This document shows positions 17,143-25,943 of a stretch of DNA of 64,000 bases, piece by piece. A program made the position numbers and the translations under genes. A model generated the notes under the pieces. It was not told the DNA's origin and did no database searches. It was given only the letters and a program-made list of their open reading frames with translations. How positions within the stretch are numbered: the first letter of the stretch is position 1; each line of letters starts with the position of its first letter. This DNA is from Neobacillus driksii (lineage in GTDB: Bacteria; Bacillota; Bacilli; Bacillales; Cytobacillaceae), in NCBI RefSeq assembly GCF_013409995.1, contig NZ_JACCBX010000004.1, positions 434,001 to 498,000 of the forward strand, written 5' to 3'.

Positions 17143-18687
17143 TTACTCCGTAACAGGACCAATATTATCTTTCTTATTTACATAGAGTTTATACGCAAGG
17201 AATGCAGCAATTAGCAGATATCCCCAAACGAATGGCATTGCAGTTGTTTGTGCTAGTCCGATAGTGCTTGTATGAATGGCACCAATAAAGGTTAAAGCTG
17301 ATGCAAGTACTGCAGCAATAATGCCTCCAATAGGCGTGTTACGGATTGTAAATACAGCTATACAGCCCCAGAGAACACTCGATATAGGTGCACCATTACC
17401 AAGAGCAACCAAGCCATCGTAGAAAAGTCCGGCATTATGAAGAGCTAGTGAAGACACTTGATTGTCACCTGCCCCTACCGACATACCAGCAGCTGAAAGT
17501 GCATTATTAACTGCAACAAGTGCCCAGTTCGCAACCCATGGGAAGAAACAAACAAAAATTGCTGGAGCTTCAAATTTCGGGCTTTCCTTGACAACTTGGT
17601 GCCCTGTTACAATTGCAATAAATACGAGCATAGGTACGATAGCAGCAATTGGTACAACCGCTAGTAACAATCCCATAAGACTGAAAATTGATAATAAGAA
17701 TATGGCAACAGAGCTAGCAATAGAGTAACCTAAACCTGCTCCAACTTCTTTCCAACCCGCATGACCTACGTATACGGTTACTGGGAATGGATTACCACAA
17801 AGGCCTCCTACTAGAGTCGAAAAACCGTTTGCAAGCATAACATCTCTTGTTTTGTATTCATCTCCACTAACTGCAGCAGCTTCTACGTTTTCTAAGTTAA
17901 AAATGTAGTTTGCTAACCCTAAAGGTACAGCGGTTAATAAATAAGGTAAAGCTGCACTTAAACTGTCGCCAAACCCATTTAGATGCAACAGTGGAGGATT
18001 AAAGCCAAAGGATTTTAGAGCTTCGGTAACATCAGCAGGATTTTGATATCCAGCTATCCAGGCAATGGCAGTTCCAACTACGATCAATAATAAACCAGTA
18101 GGTATTTTCTTTAATATTGGATGTTTACTCAACCAGTTCATGAAGATGATGATTAAGGCAACAAATGCTACTATAGGCATTTCAAAGGATTGTAGCATTG
18201 GGTTCATACCCAAGAATACAAATGCCAAACCTGCCAGGGCTGCTAACAATACCGTTCTTGGAACAATCTTTCTAATCGTTTCACCAAGGAAAGCTCCTAA
18301 AAATAATATTGCTGCCTCAATAAATCCCCAAATTACAGCAACTGTGGTTGTGAATGCAGCGTCCTGTGTTTGTTGATATAGAGGAAGCATGATCACAAAC
18401 ACGATAAGAAAAATACCAGGTGAACTAGAACCCGATGGTAGTGCGGTAACATCCTTTCTACCTGTTTTCTTAGCCAATTTATAAGCAAAATAAGCAAATA
18501 TAATACCAGATATCAATACAGCAAATCCAAAGCCGGGAACAATTTGTTTATATACAAACTCTGTTGGCATACCAACTACTCCGATTAATAATGAAATCAT
18601 AACCAAAAAGTCTGTCAAAACATTAACGAATAAACCGAAGGAGGCAGCAAAGTCCCCTTTTTTCCAAAATTGAATTGTTTGAGCCAT
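17143..18687 (-). CDS. NCS2-like (xanthine/uracil-type) permease 2
   Basis: The protein is 514 residues and a clear paralogue of the permease at 13779: the same start (QTIQFWKKGDFAA), TGRKDVTALPSG, LGLANYIFNLENVEAA, CGNPFPVTVYVGHAGWKEVGAG and LGNGAPISSVLWGC. It has about 12-14 membrane helices. It is the first gene of a two-gene operon with the guanine deaminase-like enzyme. Its leader is about 270 nt and contains the shared 80-bp element and further similarity to the permease 1 leader. It arose by duplication of permease and leader together (inference). The partner enzymes suggest it carries guanine or a similar base. Confidence 0.82.
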   Translation of the reverse strand: MAQTIQFWKKGDFAASFGLFVNVLTDFLVMISLLIGVVGMPTEFVYKQIVPGFGFAVLISGIIFAYFAYKLAKKTGRKDVTALPSGSSSPGIFLIVFVIMLPLYQQTQDAAFTTTVAVIWGFIEAAILFLGAFLGETIRKIVPRTVLLAALAGLAFVFLGMNPMLQSFEMPIVAFVALIIIFMNWLSKHPILKKIPTGLLLIVVGTAIAWIAGYQNPADVTEALKSFGFNPPLLHLNGFGDSLSAALPYLLTAVPLGLANYIFNLENVEAAAVSGDEYKTRDVMLANGFSTLVGGLCGNPFPVTVYVGHAGWKEVGAGLGYSIASSVAIFLLSIFSLMGLLLAVVPIAAIVPMLVFIAIVTGHQVVKESPKFEAPAIFVCFFPWVANWALVAVNNALSAAGMSVGAGDNQVSSLALHNAGLFYDGLVALGNGAPISSVLWGCIAVFTIRNTPIGGIIAAVLASALTFIGAIHTSTIGLAQTTAMPFVWGYLLIAAFLAYKLYVNKKDNIGPVTE

Positions 18688-18882
18688 TTCATTTCACCTC
18701 TAAAAACGAATTAGTTTGTTAAATGACATTATTTTTAATACGCCTATGTTAAATTTGCCGTTTTTGCATAGCAAAAACTCTTTCCTTTCTGGGGTGATTT
18801 TTATAAAACTGAAAGAGAAATACTACTATAAAAATTAATAGTTTAACCGGTTACATCTAAAATTTTATACGAAAACGCTTTC

Positions 18883-18962
18883 TCGGACATTGGCTACCTA
18901 AACCAAAAAGAATGGTATTCTTTTAGGCAGGTTATACAATAAACTTTGTACAAAATATGTCC
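18883..18962 (-). promoter_or_regulatory. Shared 80-bp element, copy B (permease 2 leader)
   Basis: About 84% identical to copy A. The outer ends read GGACAT/ATGTCC: the third pair is A-T here and T-A in copy A, so pairing is kept by a double change. In the internal arm CCTAAAAGAAT pairs with ATTCTTTTTGG, and two positions change so that pairing is kept or improved. Downstream, a CTCTTTYAG..TTTATAAAA..TC region is also shared with the permease 1 leader. Confidence 0.65.
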
Positions 18963-19082
18963 TTGAATCCAGTTTCCAAAAACTAGAAAACAGTGGGGTT
19001 ATTTGATATTTTGCACAATACCTTCCTTTTGGCTTTTTGCCCAATGGTAGATAATTGTTTTGATGAACTTAAAAAAGTATTA

Positions 19083-19120
19083 AAAAGCCCAGCTGATGAA
19101 AAAACTCCAGCTGGGCTTTT
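19083..19120. terminator. Terminator of the allHFG operon
   Basis: A perfect 12-bp stem pairs AAAAGCCCAGCT (19083-19094) with AGCTGGGCTTTT (19109-19120). It lies 13 bp beyond the AllG stop codon. Confidence 0.85.
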
Positions 19121-19132
19121 AACCGATTTAAA

Positions 19133-20560
19133 TTATTGAACGTTTTCACTTAAAGCTAATAATGCTTTTTCAAATGCTTCAACTGGAGGATAGGTAATAC
19201 CTGCACCGATCATTCCAATACCCGCATCTTTATGAGCAATCGCAGTATTAATGACCGGCATAATACCTGTTTGGATAACCTTACGAACATCAATTCCTGT
19301 CGGAAGTCCCATAAAATCAAGTAATGGAATTGTGATGTTAGAATTTTCTGTTGTAGTGATTTCCTTCATTCTAGTTGAAAAACCAATAGCATCCTCTACT
19401 GTTCCACCTACCAATGCAACGATTGCTGGAGCTGTTGCCATCGCAAATCCACCGAAACCATATGTTTCAGTAATCGCGCTGTCCCCGATATCAAGTCCAG
19501 AGTCTTCTGGCTTGTAACCTGCAAACATTGGGCCAATTACTTTTTGCGCAGGGCCCGTAAACCATGTGTTTCCAGGCATACCGCTAACACGGATACCGAA
19601 TTCAACACCATTTCGAGCCATAGTTGTAACGATTGTACTGTTCTCAATGCCATGAGCAGCATCAAGTGCACATTTCGCCATTGCCATCCAAGTAGGACCA
19701 GAGAAGTAATCACTGCTTGCAACGAAATCAAATACTTCTTTCTTCTGTTCGATTGTATAATCCGTTTGTAAAATATACGGAGTTAAAGCCTGGATTAATA
19801 ACGTTGTTCCGGCAACATTGCGGTTATGACACTCGTCACCCATATGAAGGGCTTGTGAAAGCATTAAACGTAAGTCAATCCCATTCTGATTTAGTTTCAT
19901 TGCATCCCGTAAAATAGGGCCGAAAACATCTCGCATCCAAATCAAACGGTCAATAACACTTTGATCATTTGCACCCATTCTCAGGATTTTGGCTAATTGT
20001 TCACTTAAGTTTGTATAAGCTATATTGCCATATGTTTTATTTTCAACAATATGCATAAACATAGACGCGGATGTGACACCTGCCATTGAACCTACACAGT
20101 TATGTTCATGACATGGTGAAAAGGTAATTTCGCCGGATGCCGCTAGTTTGGCTGCTTCTTCTACATCCTTAGCTAATCCTTCAAACACGATTGCACCAGT
20201 AACGGCACCTTTCATTGGACCATTCATTTTATCCCAAGTAATTGGAGGTCCTGCATGAAGTATCGTCGTTTTTGTCATACCTGGTACGCAATTAATAGCT
20301 TGATCATATCCAATTAATACTGGTTGAGAATTAATAATTCTTTCGACTGCTAATCTATTAGCTGCTTCTATTTTTTCCATTCGTTCCGGACTCTCAAATT
20401 TGTCAAGTGCAGCAATTAAGGCTGGGTTTCCTCTGCCTGGAGGTGTCCATTCTAAATGAATGACTTCAGCACCCTGTTGTAATAGATCATCCTTAAAGGA
20501 CTCAATTCCTACATTAATAACATGTGGTTTACTCTTAAATAAATCGCTAATTCGACTCAT
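19133..20560 (-). CDS. allG: Oxamic transcarbamylase subunit AllG (YlbE, DUF1116)
   Basis: The protein is 475 residues, the normal length of the YlbE/DUF1116 family. Recognisable segments are VIHLEWTPPGRGNPALI, TFSPCHEHNCVGSMAGVTSASM, MGDECHNRN and YGFGGFAMATAPA. In E. coli, AllF, AllG and AllH (formerly FdrA, YlbE, YlbF) together form oxamic transcarbamylase, which splits oxalurate with phosphate into oxamate and carbamoyl phosphate. It is the last gene of the allH-allF-allG operon, 2 bp after allF. AAGGGAG precedes the ATG. Carbamate kinase for the next step is encoded at 11522. Confidence 0.92.
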   Translation of the reverse strand: MSRISDLFKSKPHVINVGIESFKDDLLQQGAEVIHLEWTPPGRGNPALIAALDKFESPERMEKIEAANRLAVERIINSQPVLIGYDQAINCVPGMTKTTILHAGPPITWDKMNGPMKGAVTGAIVFEGLAKDVEEAAKLAASGEITFSPCHEHNCVGSMAGVTSASMFMHIVENKTYGNIAYTNLSEQLAKILRMGANDQSVIDRLIWMRDVFGPILRDAMKLNQNGIDLRLMLSQALHMGDECHNRNVAGTTLLIQALTPYILQTDYTIEQKKEVFDFVASSDYFSGPTWMAMAKCALDAAHGIENSTIVTTMARNGVEFGIRVSGMPGNTWFTGPAQKVIGPMFAGYKPEDSGLDIGDSAITETYGFGGFAMATAPAIVALVGGTVEDAIGFSTRMKEITTTENSNITIPLLDFMGLPTGIDVRKVIQTGIMPVINTAIAHKDAGIGMIGAGITYPPVEAFEKALLALSENVQ

Positions 20561-20562
20561 AC

Positions 20563-22110
20563 CTATTCTCCCTTCACAACAAATTCTCTAGCCAATAATC
20601 CTGCATTTTGCATGCTGCTGGCATGTGTTACTCCTGCGGCTAATAATTTATCAATTTGCTCTTGATAATCTTGCGGATCTAATTCTGTTCCAAGTACATA
20701 TCCAATTATCTCTAAATGTCTACCTTCTTGTTCAGCTTGTTGCTTCGCCTCAATGATTGCTGGAAGGAAAGCTCCAACTGGATCTTCATGCGCTCCATAA
20801 CCTATAACAAAGTCCATTACGATAGCACCAACAGATGGATCTTTTGCCTCCTGAACAAATCTTTCAAGACGTGTAGATGGATCAATCATTGGGTGTGGTT
20901 TTCCTTGTGTGTATTCATCATCACCAAAGTCGATGAATGTGTGCTCTTGGCTTGTATATCGGTCCTTTAAACGATACTCTGGATTTCTTTGAATATTGCT
21001 GTAAACATTATCAAATTTCTCCATCGCAGCATGCATAGCTTCATCTGCCAGAGTTCCGCCACTGAAAAGTCCACGAACATATTTCTGTTCAGGAGTTAAC
21101 TTTGTCCGAACTTCTTCAATAAGTGGGATGTTTAATGCACGCTTGTTTAACTTGCTTTCGTCTGCCCCAGCTAATAGTACCGCTTTAAGTGCTGCTTCTT
21201 TAGACATTTTCGCAAAATGTGCGCCAGCTGCAGTTATTTTTTCTTCATTCCCGCCCACAAACCAAACGACGACTGGTTTTTTACAAGTTTCCATTTTTGC
21301 TAATACTTTTTCTTCCACACTAGGCGCAGGTGGCTTGGAAATAACGACAATGACTTTTGTCTCTTCATCGTCTTCAAGTGCCTGAATACCATCAAGCATC
21401 ATAATTCCGCCAACTTCTTCTTTTAAATCTCTACCGCCCGTTCCAATTAATTGCGAGATACCAAAGCCAAATTCATGAATGCGGACGCTTACTTCTTGGC
21501 TGCCTGTTCCTGATGCCCCAACAATACCGATAGTCCCTTTTCTAACTGCATTTGCAAAGCAAAGGGCTGTATTTCCAATTATCGCTGTTCCGCAGTCTGG
21601 TCCCATCATAAATAAACCTTTTTCATGAGCAAATCTCTTTAATTCAATTTCATCTTCGATGCTCACATTGTCGCTAAACATCATGACATGTAAATCATTT
21701 TCAAGAGCCTTTTTCGCTTCTCTAGCCGCATAAGCACCATTTACAGCAATAATGGCTAAATTAGCTTCTGGGTTACTTCCTGCAGCAGAAGAAATAGTAG
21801 AATATTTAATGTCATTTGTCCCTTTTTTACCTGAATTCTTTTTCGTAAATAAATCATTTATTTTTCCGAAAGCGGTTTCGCATAATTCGTCAGTTGCTGC
21901 TTTTACAACAATAATTAAGTCACTTGCCCCCGCTACCTCTACTTCAGGTGTCAGTAAACCGACATTTTTCATTACCTCTTTATTCATTTCCGTACCCATA
22001 GCAATAATGGCCTGTTCCACTTCTTCAATTTGATTTGCTTTAGTGGAAAGCGACATTAAAGATACTGAATCGAAATATGTGTTTGGCTTAATCAAAGCTT
22101 GTACTAACAT
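20563..22110 (-). CDS. allF: Oxamic transcarbamylase subunit AllF (FdrA)
   Basis: The protein is 515 residues. It is a FdrA-family protein related to succinyl-CoA synthetase alpha: after an N-terminal domain there is a Rossmann-like segment with GTIGIVGASGTGSQEV, ISQLIGTGGRDL and VIVVISKPPAPSVEEK. The family is the largest subunit of oxamic transcarbamylase with AllG and AllH. AGGAGGTAAAGT precedes the ATG at 22110. The gene overlaps the end of allH by 7 bp, so translation is coupled. A neighbouring KKNSGKKG stretch is a low-complexity linker. Confidence 0.92.
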   Translation of the reverse strand: MLVQALIKPNTYFDSVSLMSLSTKANQIEEVEQAIIAMGTEMNKEVMKNVGLLTPEVEVAGASDLIIVVKAATDELCETAFGKINDLFTKKNSGKKGTNDIKYSTISSAAGSNPEANLAIIAVNGAYAAREAKKALENDLHVMMFSDNVSIEDEIELKRFAHEKGLFMMGPDCGTAIIGNTALCFANAVRKGTIGIVGASGTGSQEVSVRIHEFGFGISQLIGTGGRDLKEEVGGIMMLDGIQALEDDEETKVIVVISKPPAPSVEEKVLAKMETCKKPVVVWFVGGNEEKITAAGAHFAKMSKEAALKAVLLAGADESKLNKRALNIPLIEEVRTKLTPEQKYVRGLFSGGTLADEAMHAAMEKFDNVYSNIQRNPEYRLKDRYTSQEHTFIDFGDDEYTQGKPHPMIDPSTRLERFVQEAKDPSVGAIVMDFVIGYGAHEDPVGAFLPAIIEAKQQAEQEGRHLEIIGYVLGTELDPQDYQEQIDKLLAAGVTHASSMQNAGLLAREFVVKGE

Positions 22111-22991
22111 ACTTTACCTCCTGCTCTAATAGTGGCCTCCATTCCGAAAACAATGCCATACGCTATATCTGTCCCGGATGAAGAACCTATGTTTAATAAT
22201 TTATTTAATGAGAGAATTAAGTCCTGATCATCCTCAACTAATATCGAGTTAAGTAATGCAATAATAGAATCTCTCACTTTACCATTGGCTGCTTTTTTCA
22301 AAGTCATGTAACTAATGTCATTCGTTAAGGTTCTTGCTTTCTTTAAAACATCTTCACAAAATGATCGGTAAGGATAAAAAGGGCTGTTTTTCATATTAAA
22401 AATGGTAAATAACCCAGTTAAAAAATCATCCCCAGAAGGCGTTAACCCTGGTCCAAGACCTACAAGTGAAACCGCATGTGGCAAGGCAGTTGAAATTCGA
22501 TGATTCAATAATTCGTTTAAGAGTAAAATAGTTCGCTTCTCAAGCATATTCGAGACTTCGGCTTCAAAAGGATTTTTGGTTAGTACGCTTTTTTTCATTC
22601 CCCCGCCTACTCCATGGACGTTAAGATATTCCTTCATTTTAATTACATTTCGTTTCAGTATTTCTTCATTAGATGGGTAGGGTGGTAAAACACTTTCCCA
22701 TAAATCGACTTTATCAATTGAAATAGTTAGCTTCTCCCCAATAAACAAGAGATTTTTCTCAACACGTACCGGGTCATTTACTTCGATTTTCTGAGACTTC
22801 ATATTATCAGCATTAACGATTAAAGTATTAGGGCCGTTATCAAGTTTTCTGCATGCAATGGTAAATAAATCGCCATTCTCGAAACATTTAATATTGAATG
22901 TCCGATTGAATGTACTATGCACAAAACCAGTGAATTTTGAGTTATTAATTTCCTTTATAAAATCTGAATCACCAGATATTGCATTAATCAT
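22104..22991 (-). CDS. allH: Oxamic transcarbamylase subunit AllH (YlbF, DUF2877)
   Basis: The signature VGLGPGLTPSGDDFLTGL of the DUF2877 family lies about two thirds along. I place the start at the ATG at 22991, with GGGGTG seven to eight bases upstream; a GTG at 23000 would add three residues. The product is about 295 residues. It is the first gene of the allH-allF-allG operon. The upstream 360 bp carries copy C of the shared 80-bp element. Presence of all three subunits supports a working oxalurate-cleaving enzyme. No upstream allantoinase or ureidoglycolate dehydrogenase gene is in this window. Confidence 0.9.
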   Translation of the reverse strand: MINAISGDSDFIKEINNSKFTGFVHSTFNRTFNIKCFENGDLFTIACRKLDNGPNTLIVNADNMKSQKIEVNDPVRVEKNLLFIGEKLTISIDKVDLWESVLPPYPSNEEILKRNVIKMKEYLNVHGVGGGMKKSVLTKNPFEAEVSNMLEKRTILLLNELLNHRISTALPHAVSLVGLGPGLTPSGDDFLTGLFTIFNMKNSPFYPYRSFCEDVLKKARTLTNDISYMTLKKAANGKVRDSIIALLNSILVEDDQDLILSLNKLLNIGSSSGTDIAYGIVFGMEATIRAGGKVC

Positions 22992-23114
22992 GAGTAACAC
23001 CCCAAAAAATCAGAATCAGTCAGTCCTATAAACTTTTTATTAAGCAGATCGAACCTCCTTTTAAAAAGAATAAGCTATCTGGCTTACATTTTTATTTTAG
23101 ATAATATGCATAAC

Positions 23115-23194
23115 ACCGTCATCGTTTAACAAATCCAAAAAGCAATGCATTCAATTGTGCAAATCGTACAATGGATTGTGTTTAAATTATGTCA
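23115..23194 (-). promoter_or_regulatory. Shared 80-bp element, copy C (allHFG leader)
   Basis: It aligns without gaps to copies A and B, with about 50 of 80 positions equal to copy A, including TTGTA, TTGC, GAA and all of CTTTTTGG. A TTGACA hexamer overlaps its first bases and could be a -35 box. The hairpin arm of copies A and B pairs poorly here, so sequence is better conserved than structure. An ATTGTGCAAA motif is present on the plus strand inside it (23154-23163). Confidence 0.5.
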
Positions 23195-23352
23195 AAGGGA
23201 TGGTCCAAGTAAGCCATGTTTTAATTTCACATAGTTACACTCGCATAAAAAGAAGATGTAAGAGTCCCTCCTACATCTCCACTCCTATTATTTAGTTAAT
23301 TTTTCCTCATTCAGTGTCTAAATAATTCCCGACGATAACCAATAATTTTGAT

Positions 23353-24753
23353 TTAATTTACAGCTTCAAGTGAGCCTGAGGCTAGAACGCCTTTATGCAG
23401 AACGGCAGCACGCATAGGCAGACGGGCAACTGTTTCTGCAGAACAGCTTGCAGGAACTAGAACAGCATTTGCTATGTCTCCAACCTTCGGCCATATTTGC
23501 TTACCAGACTCATCTAAAGGTGTAATGCCTCCGGTAGCTAGGGAAAGGGCACGGGATAGAGTGTATTCGTGTTTCCATCCATAAAGCTGTGCAGCAAGAT
23601 GAGCTTTCTGCAAGGTATCTCCAATTCCGAATGGATCCCATTGATCGGTAATACTATCATTACCCAGAAGCACTTTGACCCCTTTCTGCTGGAGTAGCGG
23701 AATTGGCATAACCCCCTTCCCGATTGGTACGGATGATGCGATAGATATTCCCTGAGAGGCGAGGAGGTTTGCCATCTCCTCATCCTCTCCAGCTGGTAAC
23801 GACGCTAGGGAGAATGCATGGCTCACCGTCACTTTGCCCTGTATACCAGCTTGTTCGGTTAAATCTGCCAATAATCTTATCGCCTTTATTCCAGTTTCTC
23901 CACCTTCATGGAGGTGGATATCAATTCCTGCTTTATAGTCGGCAGCAATTTGGACCATCGTATTTAATGATCTTTCCATATTCCCATCAACCAAGGTTGG
24001 ATCAAGCCCGCCAACATGGGTAACTCCAAGCTGCATTGCGTCACGGATCAAACCTTCTACATTTGAACGAAGCAAACCATGTTGAGGAAAGGCCACGATT
24101 TCATGTGATATTTTATCGGAGTAGTTCGCTAATGCTTTTTTCAAATTCTCGAGATTCTTTAACCCTACGACCTGATCGATATTGCAGTGGCTTCTAACGT
24201 ATGTTGAACCATAACTGAGGATCAGCTCAATTAATTTCTCTGCACGCTCCTGAGCAGTTGGCAGAAGCTCCAGTAGCAGTGTCTGTTCTAATTCAATCAT
24301 ATCAAAAATACCGTTTTTTCTCAGATGGGCGGCTCTCCAAGGACCGCCATAATAGGTTTTATCCAAATGAATATGCATATCTCTAAAAGAAGGAAGTAAT
24401 AGCATACCTTTGGCGTCATAACAATCTAAATTTTTATTGTATGTAGCTTTAGTGTCTAGTATCCTGTTAATCTTTCCATTGGTAATTTGGAGGTTTCGTA
24501 ATACAGTTTCCGTCGCAACAACCAGACCATTTTCATACTTATAACCACTTTCTAAACGGACATTCAGTAGCATATAGTGGCTATTTTTCCCTGGTTTTTT
24601 GTTATTAACTCTGACCTCCGCATTCGCTCCGTTCTCTTCAGGCAAAAATAAATCCATCGTGCCTGTGACGCCAAGAACAGCGGAGGCTCCTCCAATTTTT
24701 CCTGCATTGCTAAGAAACTTTCTGCGTGAGAATCCATCATTTCCCTTAACCAA
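23353..24753 (-). CDS. Tat-exported cytosine-deaminase-like amidohydrolase
   Basis: The protein is 466 residues. The N-terminus has a twin-arginine signal (FSRRKFLSNAG, then a hydrophobic stretch and a likely ANA cleavage site near residue 45). The mature part is a paralogue of the enzyme at 4580, with HIHLDKTYYGG, HLHEGG, VSHAFSLA and GNDSITDQWDPFG. It has Glu at the position of CodA Glu217, unlike the cytoplasmic paralogue (Asp). The signal predicts export of a folded metalloenzyme, so a ring amide would be hydrolysed outside the membrane before uptake. The start is a TTG with GAGGAGGAG upstream. It is separated from the allHFG operon by about 350 bp with the allH promoter region. Confidence 0.85.
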   Translation of the reverse strand: MVKGNDGFSRRKFLSNAGKIGGASAVLGVTGTMDLFLPEENGANAEVRVNNKKPGKNSHYMLLNVRLESGYKYENGLVVATETVLRNLQITNGKINRILDTKATYNKNLDCYDAKGMLLLPSFRDMHIHLDKTYYGGPWRAAHLRKNGIFDMIELEQTLLLELLPTAQERAEKLIELILSYGSTYVRSHCNIDQVVGLKNLENLKKALANYSDKISHEIVAFPQHGLLRSNVEGLIRDAMQLGVTHVGGLDPTLVDGNMERSLNTMVQIAADYKAGIDIHLHEGGETGIKAIRLLADLTEQAGIQGKVTVSHAFSLASLPAGEDEEMANLLASQGISIASSVPIGKGVMPIPLLQQKGVKVLLGNDSITDQWDPFGIGDTLQKAHLAAQLYGWKHEYTLSRALSLATGGITPLDESGKQIWPKVGDIANAVLVPASCSAETVARLPMRAAVLHKGVLASGSLEAVN

Positions 24754-24878
24754 CTAAAACTCCTCCTCAAGTAAAAATAAAATTATTAACTGGTGTTGAG
24801 ATAACAATTGAAAAGCTAATAAATACAATTATTTATTTTAATCGCTTTCAATAATTATTTTAGGGAGGAAAATTATAG

Positions 24879-24957
24879 AAGTCATTGGATAGCGCAACTG
24901 AAAATTCCCGAAATATCTAGTTATTTCATACAAATATTTGTGAATAAATTTTGAAAT
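24879..24957 (-). promoter_or_regulatory. Possible fourth, diverged copy of the shared element
   Basis: On the minus strand it has TATCCAATGAC identical to copy A and TTGTAT at nearly the same distance (47 against 48 bp). The middle is poorly conserved. It lies about 125 bp upstream of the exported amidohydrolase start. It may be a chance match. Confidence 0.25.
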
Positions 24958-25029
24958 AATCTCTTTTTAGAAATGAAATCTGCTATTCCTCAAAGTTTTA
25001 AAAAGAAAGTAATGTAAATAAAATAACGT

Positions 25030-25071
25030 GAAAAAAGGGGAAAAGGGAATCTTCAACCCCTTTTCCCTTTT
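25030..25071. terminator. Terminator-like hairpin
   Basis: An A/G-rich arm (AAAAAGGGG then AAAAGGG) pairs with CCCCTTTTCCCTTTTT after a 9-nt loop, with a one-base bulge. It lies downstream of the small acidic protein gene (25427, minus strand) and of the spoVR fragment. Confidence 0.6.
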
Positions 25072-25111
25072 TCAACTTATCTATACTATCCTTATATTTA
25101 TTAATACTTCG

Positions 25112-25203
25112 TTGAACGCCCTATCCGCCATAAGAAAACAACATTCTTCGATCTTCAATCATGGTTTCAATTTGAACAGGTCTTCCCCATAATTTAATGA
25201 ATA
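25112..25203 (-). pseudogene. Degenerate duplicate of the spoVR 3' end
   Basis: The minus strand translates to [23 protein letters not shown] and then a TAG stop. The intact SpoVR at 32717 ends with the same sequence ([26 protein letters not shown]). About 92 bp align with roughly 84% nucleotide identity (hand estimate), in the same orientation. Nothing of the rest of spoVR is present here. It is a relic of an old duplication or insertion next to the spoVR 3' end. Confidence 0.85.
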
Positions 25204-25426
25204 AAAACAAAAAGCAAGCTGATTTCAGCCCAATTATTCAACACAGTTTTGTTATAATCAACTAATCATAGTCATAAATAATCATAGGAGTTACTGCCCA
25301 CCCACTTGGACTTTGGAATACTCAATAACGAGTAGTCTTTTATTGACCAAGTTATCTACAAAATAAAGGGGATACCAGATACTAATATCCCTAGAACCTA
25401 ATACCCCTAAATTTAACAATCTATTT

Positions 25427-25702
25427 TTAATCCAGTTCCTGTTCTTGTCTTTGCTCCTGATCAGATTCAGCATCAGATCTTGAACGTACTCTAGCACGAG
25501 AATCACTATCAACGTTAATGTCAATTTCAATTCTTGAATTTCCACTATTACAAACGTCTGCTTTTGCAATGTTTTTGTTTTGGTCTTTTAGTTTAACATC
25601 AGTATCATTTACTGCTTTGTTATCTACTCTAGAATCAAATTCATTATCCACATCAACGTCAATACGAACGTCATCGTTAGAATCATTTCTGTTTCGGCTC
25701 AT
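25427..25702 (-). CDS. Small acidic Asp/Val-alternating protein 1
   Basis: The protein is 91 residues, rich in Asp, Asn, Ser and Arg, with alternating charged and hydrophobic residues (DVRIDVDVDNEFDSRVDN). It has a central NSGNSRIEIDINVDSDSRARVRSRS and an acidic Gln/Glu tail. The protein at 26314 is nearly co-linear, and that at 25944 shares the NSGNS motif. AAAGGAGGG precedes the ATG. The pattern suggests a repetitive beta-strand or disordered surface protein. A spore-coat or exosporium role is possible but is only a guess from composition and organism. No known family recognised. Confidence 0.6.
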   Translation of the reverse strand: MSRNRNDSNDDVRIDVDVDNEFDSRVDNKAVNDTDVKLKDQNKNIAKADVCNSGNSRIEIDINVDSDSRARVRSRSDAESDQEQRQEQELD

Positions 25703-25943
25703 TAATGATTTCCCTCCTTTAATCTGGAATACTTTAGTCTATTCTGTAGTTAATCTTTGGTTTGGACATATATCTAATCTTCACCTAAACTAGTTAAACC
25801 TAATAATACGAAAGTCCCAGTTAGCACAACAAGTATCTTTGTTCTACTCATTTAGAAATCCCATTTTAAAGTGAAGTCCAGACTATCTTTACTTTCTTAT
25901 TGCCTACCCAGATATTATTCAGGGTATGTAAAGAAGAAAAAGT

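Noticed and set aside
16674..17162. Longer start of the guanine deaminase-like gene at 17162
   Set aside because: It would overlap the permease gene by 20 bp and lacks a ribosome binding site. The ATG at 17123 has AGGAGG.
25291..25569. 92-residue minus-strand frame
   Set aside because: It is an out-of-frame overlap of the small acidic protein gene at 25427, which has a good ribosome binding site and paralogues.
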